Below are positions 1 through 8,451 of a stretch of 64,000 bases of DNA, in pieces. The position numbers were made by a program, and so were the translations under genes. The stretch's first letter is position 1. Each line of letters opens with the position of its first letter. The notes under the pieces were generated by a model, which was given only the letters and a program-made list of their open reading frames with translations, did no database searches and was not told the origin of the DNA. The stretch is from contig NZ_CP064653.1 in NCBI RefSeq assembly GCF_015711015.1, positions 3,658,001 through 3,722,000 of the forward strand. The letters run 5' to 3'. The DNA comes from Methylomonas sp. LL1 (GTDB taxonomy: Bacteria; Pseudomonadota; Gammaproteobacteria; Methylococcales; Methylomonadaceae).

Positions 1-654
1 TGAACAGATTGCCTCTATCAAATGAAAAACATTATCTGTTGCGAGATTTGAAGGAATTAAATCAGTACAACCCAATGCCTTAGTAAAATATCCAGTAATA
101 TCCTTTTTCTGATCTCCCTTAAGAAAACTTAAATAAGCTTCTTCTGCATTTTCAAGGCGATTTAAATCTATGCGAGCAGCTTGGTGAAGTTTATCCAAAT
201 CTATTTGATGTACATCAGTTAAGTCCATGTCTGAAGTAAAGGTCAGGCCACCTTTATCTTTGATCATAACAACTAGGTAATATGGTCCATTGTTGTTGAT
301 GTAATGAGCAAAAACAAGGTATCCACCTGTTGCAAAGTTTTCCTTTTCAATCTCAATTTTGAGTCTATTTACTGCTTTACGCGATAACTCAATAAACACT
401 TCTTTTGAATAGTCATCTTTGTTTATTTCTTTGACCCATGACTGAAATGGGTGATTGTTAACATCCCTATTAAATGACCCAAATGTTTTTCCTGTTTTAT
501 AAATTTTTAAAATAGATTCTATTAATGTTATTACTTTTTGGTTTTCGGAATCAAAGATATCGTCTCGATATTGAATTACTGCTTCAACTTGTGGTTTGCC
601 ACTTTCTTGCTTGTCCTTAATAATTTTATGCGCAATTGCATTGATGATTTCCAT
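1..654 (-). CDS. NdpA/YejK-like nucleoid-associated protein (5' part only)
   Basis: An open frame of 218 codons runs from the ATG at 654 off the left edge with no stop. The N-terminus (MEIINAIAHKII) and the following segments, including GGYLVFAHYINN and LVVMIKDKGG, resemble the 37-kDa nucleoid-associated protein family (NA37, PF04245; E. coli YejK). These proteins bind the nucleoid, and relatives also occur on islands and plasmids. The full family length is about 330 residues, so about two thirds are here. It is on the same strand as the following defence genes but separated from them by 378 bp. The family call is from remembered sequence features, not a search. Confidence 0.7.
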   Translation of the reverse strand, partial: MEIINAIAHKIIKDKQESGKPQVEAVIQYRDDIFDSENQKVITLIESILKIYKTGKTFGSFNRDVNNHPFQSWVKEINKDDYSKEVFIELSRKAVNRLKIEIEKENFATGGYLVFAHYINNNGPYYLVVMIKDKGGLTFTSDMDLTDVHQIDLDKLHQAARIDLNRLENAEEAYLSFLKGDQKKDITGYFTKALGCTDLIPSNLATDNVFHLIEAICS

Positions 655-1032
655 TTAGTAAAGCTCCCCGTCTATTTTCAACAATTCACAAATTTGGTTG
701 CATGGTAGCCACAATCATCTAGTTAGTCTAGGCGACCCGTCAAAAAGTAACGTTTTACTGCGAAGACCGGCATAGTGTGCTGAGTGCGGCTCATGCCATT
801 TAATAAAAGCAACCATCTCAACTGATAAACTGTGTTGTGATCAGCTGCTAGCCAGAAGGTCCGACACATGGTGTGATGGACCGCTTTCAACTTGGTCTGA
901 AACATATCGCTGACTGCGTTTGCTCGCATCCGATATAGGTCTCGAATTTTAATCTCACCAAAACGCAGCCGCTGTTAATAAGCCCTTCTTCACATAGGAT
1001 TTGGGTAAACAATCATTGATGAAAGATTGCGG
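655..1032. other. Intergenic, no supported gene
   Basis: A short leftward open frame (723-929) has no recognisable family and no clear ribosome binding site. Another frame on the same strand gives a 30-residue stretch that could be a gene remnant, but I cannot assign it. No RNA gene or terminator is obvious. Confidence 0.4.
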
Positions 1033-4000
1033 TTAGATGCTATCCTGAAGCCTAATACGCTCGTTTTTGGCTTTGTATTTCTCGACTTTATTTTTTCTAA
1101 TCAAAGATCCGAGTGCTTTTGATACTTTCTTTTCAAACTCAACCCGTGGTTTACCTCGGGTAATTATTTCGAGTTGTTTGAGCACCCTAGTGCCAATTGA
1201 CTCGATTGTGCATGACTGATTCGGGCAATTTGCAAGTACGGTGAGAATTGCTTCTTGAATTTCAGACAATTCAATGATGTCTAGCTTTCGATGTTCAGCA
1301 GACTCAATAGCGTCTTCAATGATATTGTCAGCAAAGAGATCTTCATTTTGGGGAGTAATTTGACGTTTTGTTTCAACGCTATCTTCCTTGACCTCAAACG
1401 CTAATTCTTCTGATTCATCCTCTTCAACAACATTGATGACTTGGTATGGATCGACAACTTTCGAGCAAACCCATTGGGAATTATCAACAGATTCCGAACC
1501 CAATGGATCAATTCCCATTTTGTAGAGAGTATTCAATAAATCATCGAATACTTCTTGTCTACGCATGACGAAACTGGACGCAAAGCATCGCCAGAAAGTC
1601 CAGCCGGCCCGTTCAAGAACACGCTGCCTGGTCATGTCATTCATCCATTGGCCTGGGCCATGGAATTTATCACCATCACATTCAACAGCCAGTCTTCGAC
1701 CTTCCGAACCTTCAACGACAAAATCAATGCGATATGCGCCACAGCGAACCTGTGGTTTGACTCGATAATTTCGCTCGACCAATAGATCAAAAATTTCGCG
1801 CTCAAAATCCGATTCACACAATTCTCGTAGCGACGATACCTGTTTGGCGTCTTGAATGAATGGTTGTTTAAAATGGCGAAAAACCTTGGCAGTTAAACTA
1901 TCAGGCTTCAACTCATTTTCATCGATCGAACGAAACAGATACATACGATCGCGAGCACGCGAAAGCGCAACGTTAAACCGCTGCTCAATTTCCAGGCGAT
2001 TGGCGGCCGATTTATCACCTTTAGCCAACACATTTGATACCAGCATGATGTCGCGTTCACGTCCTTGGAATACTGGTGGCGCGCCCACCGAGATCATCCG
2101 TTCAACGATTTCAGCTTGCGAAATTTCAGTATTAATCAAATTCCATATGTGATTGGCCTGTTCGTTTCCTAACAAAGTCACAACCCCAATAGTCCTGCCA
2201 GCCATTTCTGGATCAGCGATGATTTCTTTGATTTCATTCACAATCGCTCGAGCCTCTGGCGGGTTGTTATCGCCTTTCCGGTAGCCGCCAATAACCATGA
2301 CATCAATCAATGGTGGGTCAAGGCGCTCTGAGCTTTTGGGTACACGCAATGGCTTGATTTGACCATCGTAAAATTCGCGATTTGAAAATTCGATGATGGC
2401 GTGAACACACCTGAAATGCTCTTTCAGCATTACTGAGTTTCCAGCGAAGACCACTCGTGCCAAATCGTAAATTGATTTACCTGGCGTCATCTCCGAGCCA
2501 TGCGGCTGATCTCTGAGGAACCGGTCTCTCAATTCCTGAATTTTAACTTCCTTGGTTCCAACGGTTGAAGGCGACACCTGCTTATGGTCACCGACGACCA
2601 ATAGCTTCTTTCCCCGCAGTAAGGCTGGTAATGCCCAAATATCGGATTGTGAGGCCTCATCGATAACGACCAAATCAAATAAACCCACTTCAGGTGGAAT
2701 TGTCTCTGATACTCGCCACTGGGGTAGAATCCAGCACGGCACGGCTTTATAAGCTCGCTGCATGGCAGCGCGAGCATCCTGCCTAAAGCGAACCGCTCTG
2801 ATACCATTGCCTGAGCCCATCGACTGAATAGCATTGAGGTACGCTTGCAGTGCCTGCCTAATGTCATTTGGCGAATTGTTATAAACGCCTAACCAAGTTT
2901 TTTCAGCGATCAATTCTTGATAGGTTTTTGATAACGTTTTTTCGAGCGAATGCCTTTCGTCAAATAACTTTTTGAGCTTTTGGTGGCCATCGATGTGTTC
3001 GATAAACGTTTTTGCCGCCCGCCAGTTCCAAGCTTCCAGCCAATCCGCCGCAGTTAAACGTTCATAGTCTTGAAATGGTGTCGATATGACGGCATGCGCC
3101 CATTTTGTGGCGCCAGATTCAGTTAAAAGAACCGATACCCTCTGAATTTCACGTAATGCTGGCTGAAGACTATTCAACCGATTCAATTCGCTCATCAATG
3201 CATACCATGTCTCGCGAAGGGTTATTTCGTCACGATCTGGATGCCCAAGCGATGCATGTAGAAATTGTAAAATGTCATCAACAATAGCGCCTGAGTGCCC
3301 TTCAATCTTTTTGAAAAGTGCTGTCGCTTGCTGATGGGCATAGGTGAATCGATCGCGATCAAGATGCTGTGAAAGGCTCAACGTTATGGCTTCCACCTGT
3401 TGCTTGAGATCGATGTTTTTTGTTCCTATGACTGCATGGCCAAATACGCGTGAAATTTTTTCACTGAGAGGCCGATCAAATTCAACGGATAATTTCTTAA
3501 TATCATCAATATGATCTTTGTGCCGCGCTAAAAGCCTAAACGCATCATCTAAGTTGTCATCGACAGAATCAAGACCAATTTCCCTTCCAATGACATTCCA
3601 GCGCGAAAGTAATTTTCTGGCGTTTAATAAATATTCGGCGTGAACAACGACAGCCTGCCAGGCCTCTTGGTTATCATGTTTTGGATTAAGCCCCATAACG
3701 GTAACTTTTACCAAAAGCTGTTTAATTTCCTTGGAACCAAAAAATTTGAATGGGCTTTTTCCCTGCGATAAGCGTTGAATCGCTTGCATAAAGTCTTCGT
3801 TGAGCTCTGAGTCATCAGCAAAAGCAACTGCATGCGATAAATTCGTTTTACGAATTGAATCCAGGTTACCGATCTCGTCACAAAGCGATAATAGATGCGT
3901 GATGGCAGCATCTTCATCGACAGCTATGAATTTTGCGCGCAGGCGAGATGACCAGGTAATGGCTGCTTGCTCAACCTTTTCCTCAAGCACATGCCTTTTA

Positions 4001-5880
4001 TTTAGGAATTCAAGTAGTTTTTTGGCTTCTTCAAAGGTCTCATGAGTGGCATCAGAAAGCGGTATGACGCAGCCACTATCCACTTTATCCTTGAAATTGC
4101 TGGCTCTGACTAAATCATTATGCAAATAGGATAAATTTGACCATTCTGGAAATGCATCGCAAACCGGCAATGAATGATCAAGATAGATGATGTCACCGGC
4201 GACATCAGCCCGTGATTTCCTTAAAGATTTGATATCATCGTCGCTGAATCTAAGCGTGTTGTGCTTTGAATTAATCTCATCCTCTAACCAGTCATAATTG
4301 TCCTGGTTATCCAGTACGAACTTAGCTAATTCAGCACACAAAACCTCTTTGCCATGAAACGGATAGTGTTTCATGTGCTTTTCGGCAAAGCTATTAATCG
4401 CTTGATCTACGGACGCAATTTTGGCGTGCAGCCCATTCAATTGCTCTTCTAAATGCTGGATGGTGTGATGAGATTGAGTGGGATTTAAGCTATTAACGCT
4501 GCTGGCTATCTCTTGAATGGAATATTCAAATTGTCTTCTGCCATCACGCTCATCGGTGAGTAGCGCCACGCTTAATGGCTTGATTTGCGGTGGCAGTTTT
4601 TCCTGAAGAACAGACAAAGCTGATTCACCCGACGCTGTGACCAAGACACTTTTGCCTTGAGCGAGGTAATGGCAAATCACATTCGCAATCGTGTGTGTCT
4701 TGCCTGTTCCTGGCGGGCCTTGAACGACAACGCCATCATTGGTTTCAAGCTTTTCGATAATTGAAACCTGCTCATCGTTGTAAGGCATCGGAAAATAGAG
4801 CTCTTTCAGCCCATGCCTTGCGTCACTACAGGATAACCCTCTGAAAGCTACCGATTCTCGGGGTTTAACAACAGAATCGCCTGTTTTGACAAAACCTTCG
4901 ATAACAGCCGGTATTTTGATGTCATCTGAGATATTTTTCTTCAGCCTTTCGATATCTTGGATGAAAATATGTTCAGAGCGTTTTCTGCCAAATAACACCC
5001 AAGTATCGGTAATGATCAGCTTGTCGGTAGGTGTTGGTAAATTGGGTTCAGGTTGATTTTCAAGATAACTCCCATTGGCATCAAGATGTAAAACAGCCGC
5101 TTTCAAAACGCCTTCAAAAGTTGATGCCTCAAATGGATTTACACGATCCGCAGCATTCTCGTTGACACTTTTCCAGAACTCAACTAAGGGTCTGACGCCG
5201 TGGTTTTCCTGGTCCTCGTAACAACTCAGTTCCAATCTGGGATCTAAATCGCGCGGCCGAATTTCAATATCAAAGGTTTTTGGATTAAGGTAAATCTCGC
5301 AGGTTTGCGTTACCAATGGGTACTTAATCGACCTGTTGCTCTCTGGCGCCGACCAGACAGCACAACCGATTCCCCAAGCGATCTCTATCGGTGAGTCGGT
5401 ACTATCGGAAGATATCGTTTGCTGAACCGCGAATAATTTATTGTAAAAACTGATGGTTTTACGGCGTGGCTTTTCCGAGAAAGACCATGGCTCCCAGCGG
5501 GTGTTGATATAGCTATCAAACTCAACTTGAATTTCGGGATGTTGTTCAAGCGTTTCGACACCAACTTCAACTTTGTTTTCGTAGACGGCATATTCGTCCT
5601 TGAGTATTGGCGTCTTGTCTGGAGACTTGGAGATGATCACCCAAGGTTTTAATGCATCGCTCGGCTCAGGGGCGGGTGTTTCTTTCAAGCGGGTGATACG
5701 AAGCCAAACATCGTCGTGTTCGGATTGGATGTTGAAATCAATGCCTGGAAGCCCTTTGAGATCGGATTGGCTGGCTTCAAAAATGTCGCTTGGAACGGTG
5801 TAGACTGGTTTCCTGTTTAGCTTTTCTACTTGCTCTATATAGTCCAGCAGGTCGATAAGTAGTTGATTGCTTTCTTTCAT
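1033..5880 (-). CDS. Giant SF1 helicase with C-terminal Vsr/DUF559-like nuclease
   Basis: This 1615-aa protein combines a superfamily 1 (DNA2/NAM7-type, COG1112) helicase with a nuclease. Walker A (GPPGTGKT) lies near residue 390. Walker B (VVIDEASQSD) is near 1067, followed by GDHKQVSP, and motif VI (NVALSRARDR) lies near 1305. About 600 residues, largely helical, separate Walker A from Walker B. At about 1355-1440 comes a PD-(D/E)XK fold of the MTES_1575/Vsr type, with an E-rich helix (DFEREIFDLL), IDFVV and the ECDGD catalytic segment. The last ~65 residues resemble a winged helix. Helicase-Vsr proteins of this type are known from defence islands (for example Hhe), so an anti-DNA role is likely. 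It is a single gene, with no partner overlapping it. The N-terminal ~370 residues are unassigned. Confidence 0.75.
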   Translation of the reverse strand: MKESNQLLIDLLDYIEQVEKLNRKPVYTVPSDIFEASQSDLKGLPGIDFNIQSEHDDVWLRITRLKETPAPEPSDALKPWVIISKSPDKTPILKDEYAVYENKVEVGVETLEQHPEIQVEFDSYINTRWEPWSFSEKPRRKTISFYNKLFAVQQTISSDSTDSPIEIAWGIGCAVWSAPESNRSIKYPLVTQTCEIYLNPKTFDIEIRPRDLDPRLELSCYEDQENHGVRPLVEFWKSVNENAADRVNPFEASTFEGVLKAAVLHLDANGSYLENQPEPNLPTPTDKLIITDTWVLFGRKRSEHIFIQDIERLKKNISDDIKIPAVIEGFVKTGDSVVKPRESVAFRGLSCSDARHGLKELYFPMPYNDEQVSIIEKLETNDGVVVQGPPGTGKTHTIANVICHYLAQGKSVLVTASGESALSVLQEKLPPQIKPLSVALLTDERDGRRQFEYSIQEIASSVNSLNPTQSHHTIQHLEEQLNGLHAKIASVDQAINSFAEKHMKHYPFHGKEVLCAELAKFVLDNQDNYDWLEDEINSKHNTLRFSDDDIKSLRKSRADVAGDIIYLDHSLPVCDAFPEWSNLSYLHNDLVRASNFKDKVDSGCVIPLSDATHETFEEAKKLLEFLNKRHVLEEKVEQAAITWSSRLRAKFIAVDEDAAITHLLSLCDEIGNLDSIRKTNLSHAVAFADDSELNEDFMQAIQRLSQGKSPFKFFGSKEIKQLLVKVTVMGLNPKHDNQEAWQAVVVHAEYLLNARKLLSRWNVIGREIGLDSVDDNLDDAFRLLARHKDHIDDIKKLSVEFDRPLSEKISRVFGHAVIGTKNIDLKQQVEAITLSLSQHLDRDRFTYAHQQATALFKKIEGHSGAIVDDILQFLHASLGHPDRDEITLRETWYALMSELNRLNSLQPALREIQRVSVLLTESGATKWAHAVISTPFQDYERLTAADWLEAWNWRAAKTFIEHIDGHQKLKKLFDERHSLEKTLSKTYQELIAEKTWLGVYNNSPNDIRQALQAYLNAIQSMGSGNGIRAVRFRQDARAAMQRAYKAVPCWILPQWRVSETIPPEVGLFDLVVIDEASQSDIWALPALLRGKKLLVVGDHKQVSPSTVGTKEVKIQELRDRFLRDQPHGSEMTPGKSIYDLARVVFAGNSVMLKEHFRCVHAIIEFSNREFYDGQIKPLRVPKSSERLDPPLIDVMVIGGYRKGDNNPPEARAIVNEIKEIIADPEMAGRTIGVVTLLGNEQANHIWNLINTEISQAEIVERMISVGAPPVFQGRERDIMLVSNVLAKGDKSAANRLEIEQRFNVALSRARDRMYLFRSIDENELKPDSLTAKVFRHFKQPFIQDAKQVSSLRELCESDFEREIFDLLVERNYRVKPQVRCGAYRIDFVVEGSEGRRLAVECDGDKFHGPGQWMNDMTRQRVLERAGWTFWRCFASSFVMRRQEVFDDLLNTLYKMGIDPLGSESVDNSQWVCSKVVDPYQVINVVEEDESEELAFEVKEDSVETKRQITPQNEDLFADNIIEDAIESAEHRKLDIIELSEIQEAILTVLANCPNQSCTIESIGTRVLKQLEIITRGKPRVEFEKKVSKALGSLIRKNKVEKYKAKNERIRLQDSI

Positions 5881-6194
5881 GCCCCAAAAATCCCAGATTG
5901 ATCCCTATCATCCCAGCACGACCTAACTTTAGGCCATTCCTAGTATCTGTTATCAGCAATCAGAAAGCAATTGCGGCGATGTTAATGTATCAACTCGCGG
6001 GCTAATATATTCCTAGACGGTAAGAGTATTGCCGGCCAGCAGAAAACATTGAAATTAACAATTACCGTGCCATAGTATTAGCGTTGGAGTGAAGAGTTCG
6101 TGTACTGATTGAACTCGTCACAAGGGACAGGTGCTTCTTAGTGCATTTTGCAAGGCGACATTTCCATCGCTAATTTACATCTGCTAAACAATTT
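5881..6194. promoter_or_regulatory. Divergent intergenic region
   Basis: This 314-bp gap separates the leftward helicase-nuclease from the rightward methyltransferase, so it must hold promoters for both. I could not pick a convincing -35/-10 pair or an operator. The ribosome binding site before the ATG at 5880 is weak. Confidence 0.3.
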
Positions 6195-6782
6195 ATGGAC
6201 CAGCAAACAATAGAAACATACGATAAAGAAGCGGCAAGCATTGCCCAGCTTCACTCAACTCTCGTGCCTGAGCGTATATACGAGTTAGCGAAACAATTCT
6301 TTATCCAAGACGGCAAGACGCTAGATGTTGGCTGCGGAATAGGCCGAGATACCAATTGGTTATGTCAACAAGGGTATCAAGCGATTGGTACCGATGCTTC
6401 GGACAGTATGTTGACCTACGCTCGATCTTTGTATCCAGAGGTAGATTTCATTCTTGATTATCTTCCGAACCTCGAAACACAGGGAGAGGCAGCGTTCGAC
6501 AATATTTTATGTTCAGCGGTATTGATGCACTTAAACGATGCTGATTTTATGGCTTCATGTGCGCGGTTATTTTCCTTGTTAGCCGAAAATGGTGTTCTGA
6601 TTGCATCATTTAGGGGTACCAATCAGCAAGATAATAGGGAAAAAGGAAAGCTTTATAACCCAATAGCAGTCGATGACTTTCTGGAGTTTTTTACCAACCG
6701 AAAGTGCGCAGTGTTAATCAATGAGTCAGTGGCTGATAATAGCAGAGGTTTAGTCTGGAATAACTTTGTGATCAAAAAATAG
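6195..6782 (+). CDS. Class I SAM-dependent methyltransferase
   Basis: A 195-aa protein of the size of small methyltransferases of the TehB/UbiE type. Motif I (LDVGCGIGRD) is at about residues 45-54 and binds S-adenosylmethionine. It is followed by an acidic strand end (GTDASDSM) and a motif II/III region (FDNILCSAVLMHL) near 110-125. The substrate cannot be read from the sequence. It is the only rightward gene in the first 26 kb, and its last 11 nt overlap the end of the converging HNH gene. This arrangement suggests separate expression rather than membership of the restriction operon. Confidence 0.8.
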   Translation: MDQQTIETYDKEAASIAQLHSTLVPERIYELAKQFFIQDGKTLDVGCGIGRDTNWLCQQGYQAIGTDASDSMLTYARSLYPEVDFILDYLPNLETQGEAAFDNILCSAVLMHLNDADFMASCARLFSLLAENGVLIASFRGTNQQDNREKGKLYNPIAVDDFLEFFTNRKCAVLINESVADNSRGLVWNNFVIKK

Positions 6783-7800
6783 CGCTACCTTGTTTTGCCG
6801 GCTGCCATTTCTTGGTGACGCCATAATAAAGTGATGAGCAGTTGTAAGCGTCTTGAAGATAATCTCGCCGTTTATCGCTTGTGTAACCGGTCTGGGCGAT
6901 CAGGGTTTCTCGAAGAGGGTGATGACTGGTAATCAAGTATTCGTTGCGGTTGTAAAGGCGTTCCAGTAAATCGATTGAAGGGAGATTTTGGAATTTGCCG
7001 TTCGCGCCTCGATTGCAATCGGTGCAGGATAGTACAAGGTTGGCTACTCCGTTTACCGGTTTATCTGGATCACATTGCCGTAGCAGGTGTGGAAAAAAAT
7101 GGTCTACATCGGCGAAATCGGGGTGGCCTTGATTGATGGAGATTTCGCGAAAGCAGTAAAAACATTTGCCTTTTTGATAGCCGTTGAGTGATGGTCTGGC
7201 AGATGTAACTGATACTCTACGCAGTTTATTGTCTGCCAATAGTTCTTTGGTGTCTTCCTTATAATCAATTTGAATAAGGTGTTTGGGCAGATTAAGCTCC
7301 CACGCTGTTTCGACTAAACGCCATCGGGCTTCCGTTTCGTCTTTGAGACTTTCATATTGAAAGTTCTCTGCCAGTTGAAAAAACGCATCCGTTAAAACAA
7401 TGCCATTCTTTGATTTACGTTCATCAACAAAGAATCGGGTTGGGACTTCTTGATTATGGACATTATGGAATGCGTCGATTACGTTGTTAAAGCCTAACCT
7501 TACGGTCGTTTCGATTAACTGATCTTTGGTTATTTGGCGGGCATTAAATTCTCTACAGGCATTCAAGAATCGACTGTTTTCAGATGTACCTTGCTTGTCG
7601 CAGATGACCAAATGTTGAGCTATATGCTTGGAATAAGGCTCGGCCAACTTATCCAACGTTATAACAGTTTCACCCGAACCCTTCAAATCATATAAGGCTT
7701 TGGCGAGCGCGAATTTGTAAGAGGCGACGTTTCGGCCGAACAGTATGATTGATCGCCAGTAGTTCTCAAGGGTCGGTTCGATTTCGTAAAACCTTGCCAT
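6772..7800 (-). CDS. HNH endonuclease-domain protein
   Basis: This 342-aa protein has an HNH nuclease domain at about residues 205-285. The zinc ligands are CFYC and CTDC, the catalytic segment is ADVDHFFP, and the C-terminal NxxxxCxxCN pattern (NLVLSCTDCN) is intact. The N-terminal ~200 residues are helical and unassigned; they may recognise the target. It follows the S1-domain gene on the same strand (50-nt gap), downstream of hsdMSR. It may therefore be a restriction-type accessory effector. It resembles HNH proteins seen in defence islands, but I cannot name a specific system. Confidence 0.75.
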   Translation of the reverse strand: MARFYEIEPTLENYWRSIILFGRNVASYKFALAKALYDLKGSGETVITLDKLAEPYSKHIAQHLVICDKQGTSENSRFLNACREFNARQITKDQLIETTVRLGFNNVIDAFHNVHNQEVPTRFFVDERKSKNGIVLTDAFFQLAENFQYESLKDETEARWRLVETAWELNLPKHLIQIDYKEDTKELLADNKLRRVSVTSARPSLNGYQKGKCFYCFREISINQGHPDFADVDHFFPHLLRQCDPDKPVNGVANLVLSCTDCNRGANGKFQNLPSIDLLERLYNRNEYLITSHHPLRETLIAQTGYTSDKRRDYLQDAYNCSSLYYGVTKKWQPAKQGSAIF

Positions 7801-7849
7801 TAGATATTTTTTCTAAAGTAGGCTGATACGAAGATTTCTAATACCTAGA

Positions 7850-8416
7850 TTATTGATCCATCTCAAAATAAACACGTCTTCTTTCAAAGTCGATGTCATT
7901 TATTTTTACCACTACTTCATCACCATACTTGAGCATGTCACATTTCTCTTCGTATGGTTTGTCGCAATGGATATCTTTAAAGTATAACGAGCCTGAATAT
8001 CCATCTACAATTTCAATATGACAACCATATCGCTCTTTAATGCCAATGATTTTTCCAGTTACAGATGTTCCGACGGGATACTGTTTGCTGAGTTCTAGCC
8101 ATGTATCAGGGATCAATTGCTTCATACCCAACCTAAATAAATCGCTTTCTTCATCGTACGAAAGAACTTTAACTTGGATAGTTTGACCAACTGATAAATA
8201 TTCAAAAGCATTACGTACTCTTTCCCAGGCAATATTTTTAATATCCAAATAACCATGCGAATTATGTATCTCAACTAAAGCTCCACCGTCTACAACATAC
8301 AAAACAGTGCCGGAATAATCTTTCCCAATTTCAGGAGATATATATTTTATATAGCAATCTTCGGATCGGTTATTGGCAAATAACGCGGCTACTTTGTTTT
8401 TTATAAGGTCAAGCAT
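7850..8416 (-). CDS. Two-S1-domain RNA-binding protein
   Basis: A 188-aa protein made of two S1 (OB-fold) repeats. The first is at about 30-95 (YSGTVLYVVDGGALVEI to LFRLGMK) and the second at about 112-187 (VTGKIIGIKERYGCHIEI to VYFEMD). Each has the usual start G-x-V/I with an aromatic/glycine-rich turn. S1 domains bind single-stranded RNA; they occur in ribosomal protein S1, polynucleotide phosphorylase and regulators. A short S1-only protein placed 35 nt after hsdR, with the HNH nuclease next, is unusual. It could be an RNA-sensing partner of the HNH protein, but that is only inferred from position. Confidence 0.75.
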   Translation of the reverse strand: MLDLIKNKVAALFANNRSEDCYIKYISPEIGKDYSGTVLYVVDGGALVEIHNSHGYLDIKNIAWERVRNAFEYLSVGQTIQVKVLSYDEESDLFRLGMKQLIPDTWLELSKQYPVGTSVTGKIIGIKERYGCHIEIVDGYSGSLYFKDIHCDKPYEEKCDMLKYGDEVVVKINDIDFERRRVYFEMDQ

Positions 8417-8451
8417 CTTTGAGTTTTAGGTAAGTGGATTTAAAGAAATAA

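Noticed and set aside
723..929. 68-aa leftward frame near the left end
   Set aside because: It has no family match or start signal; at most a remnant.
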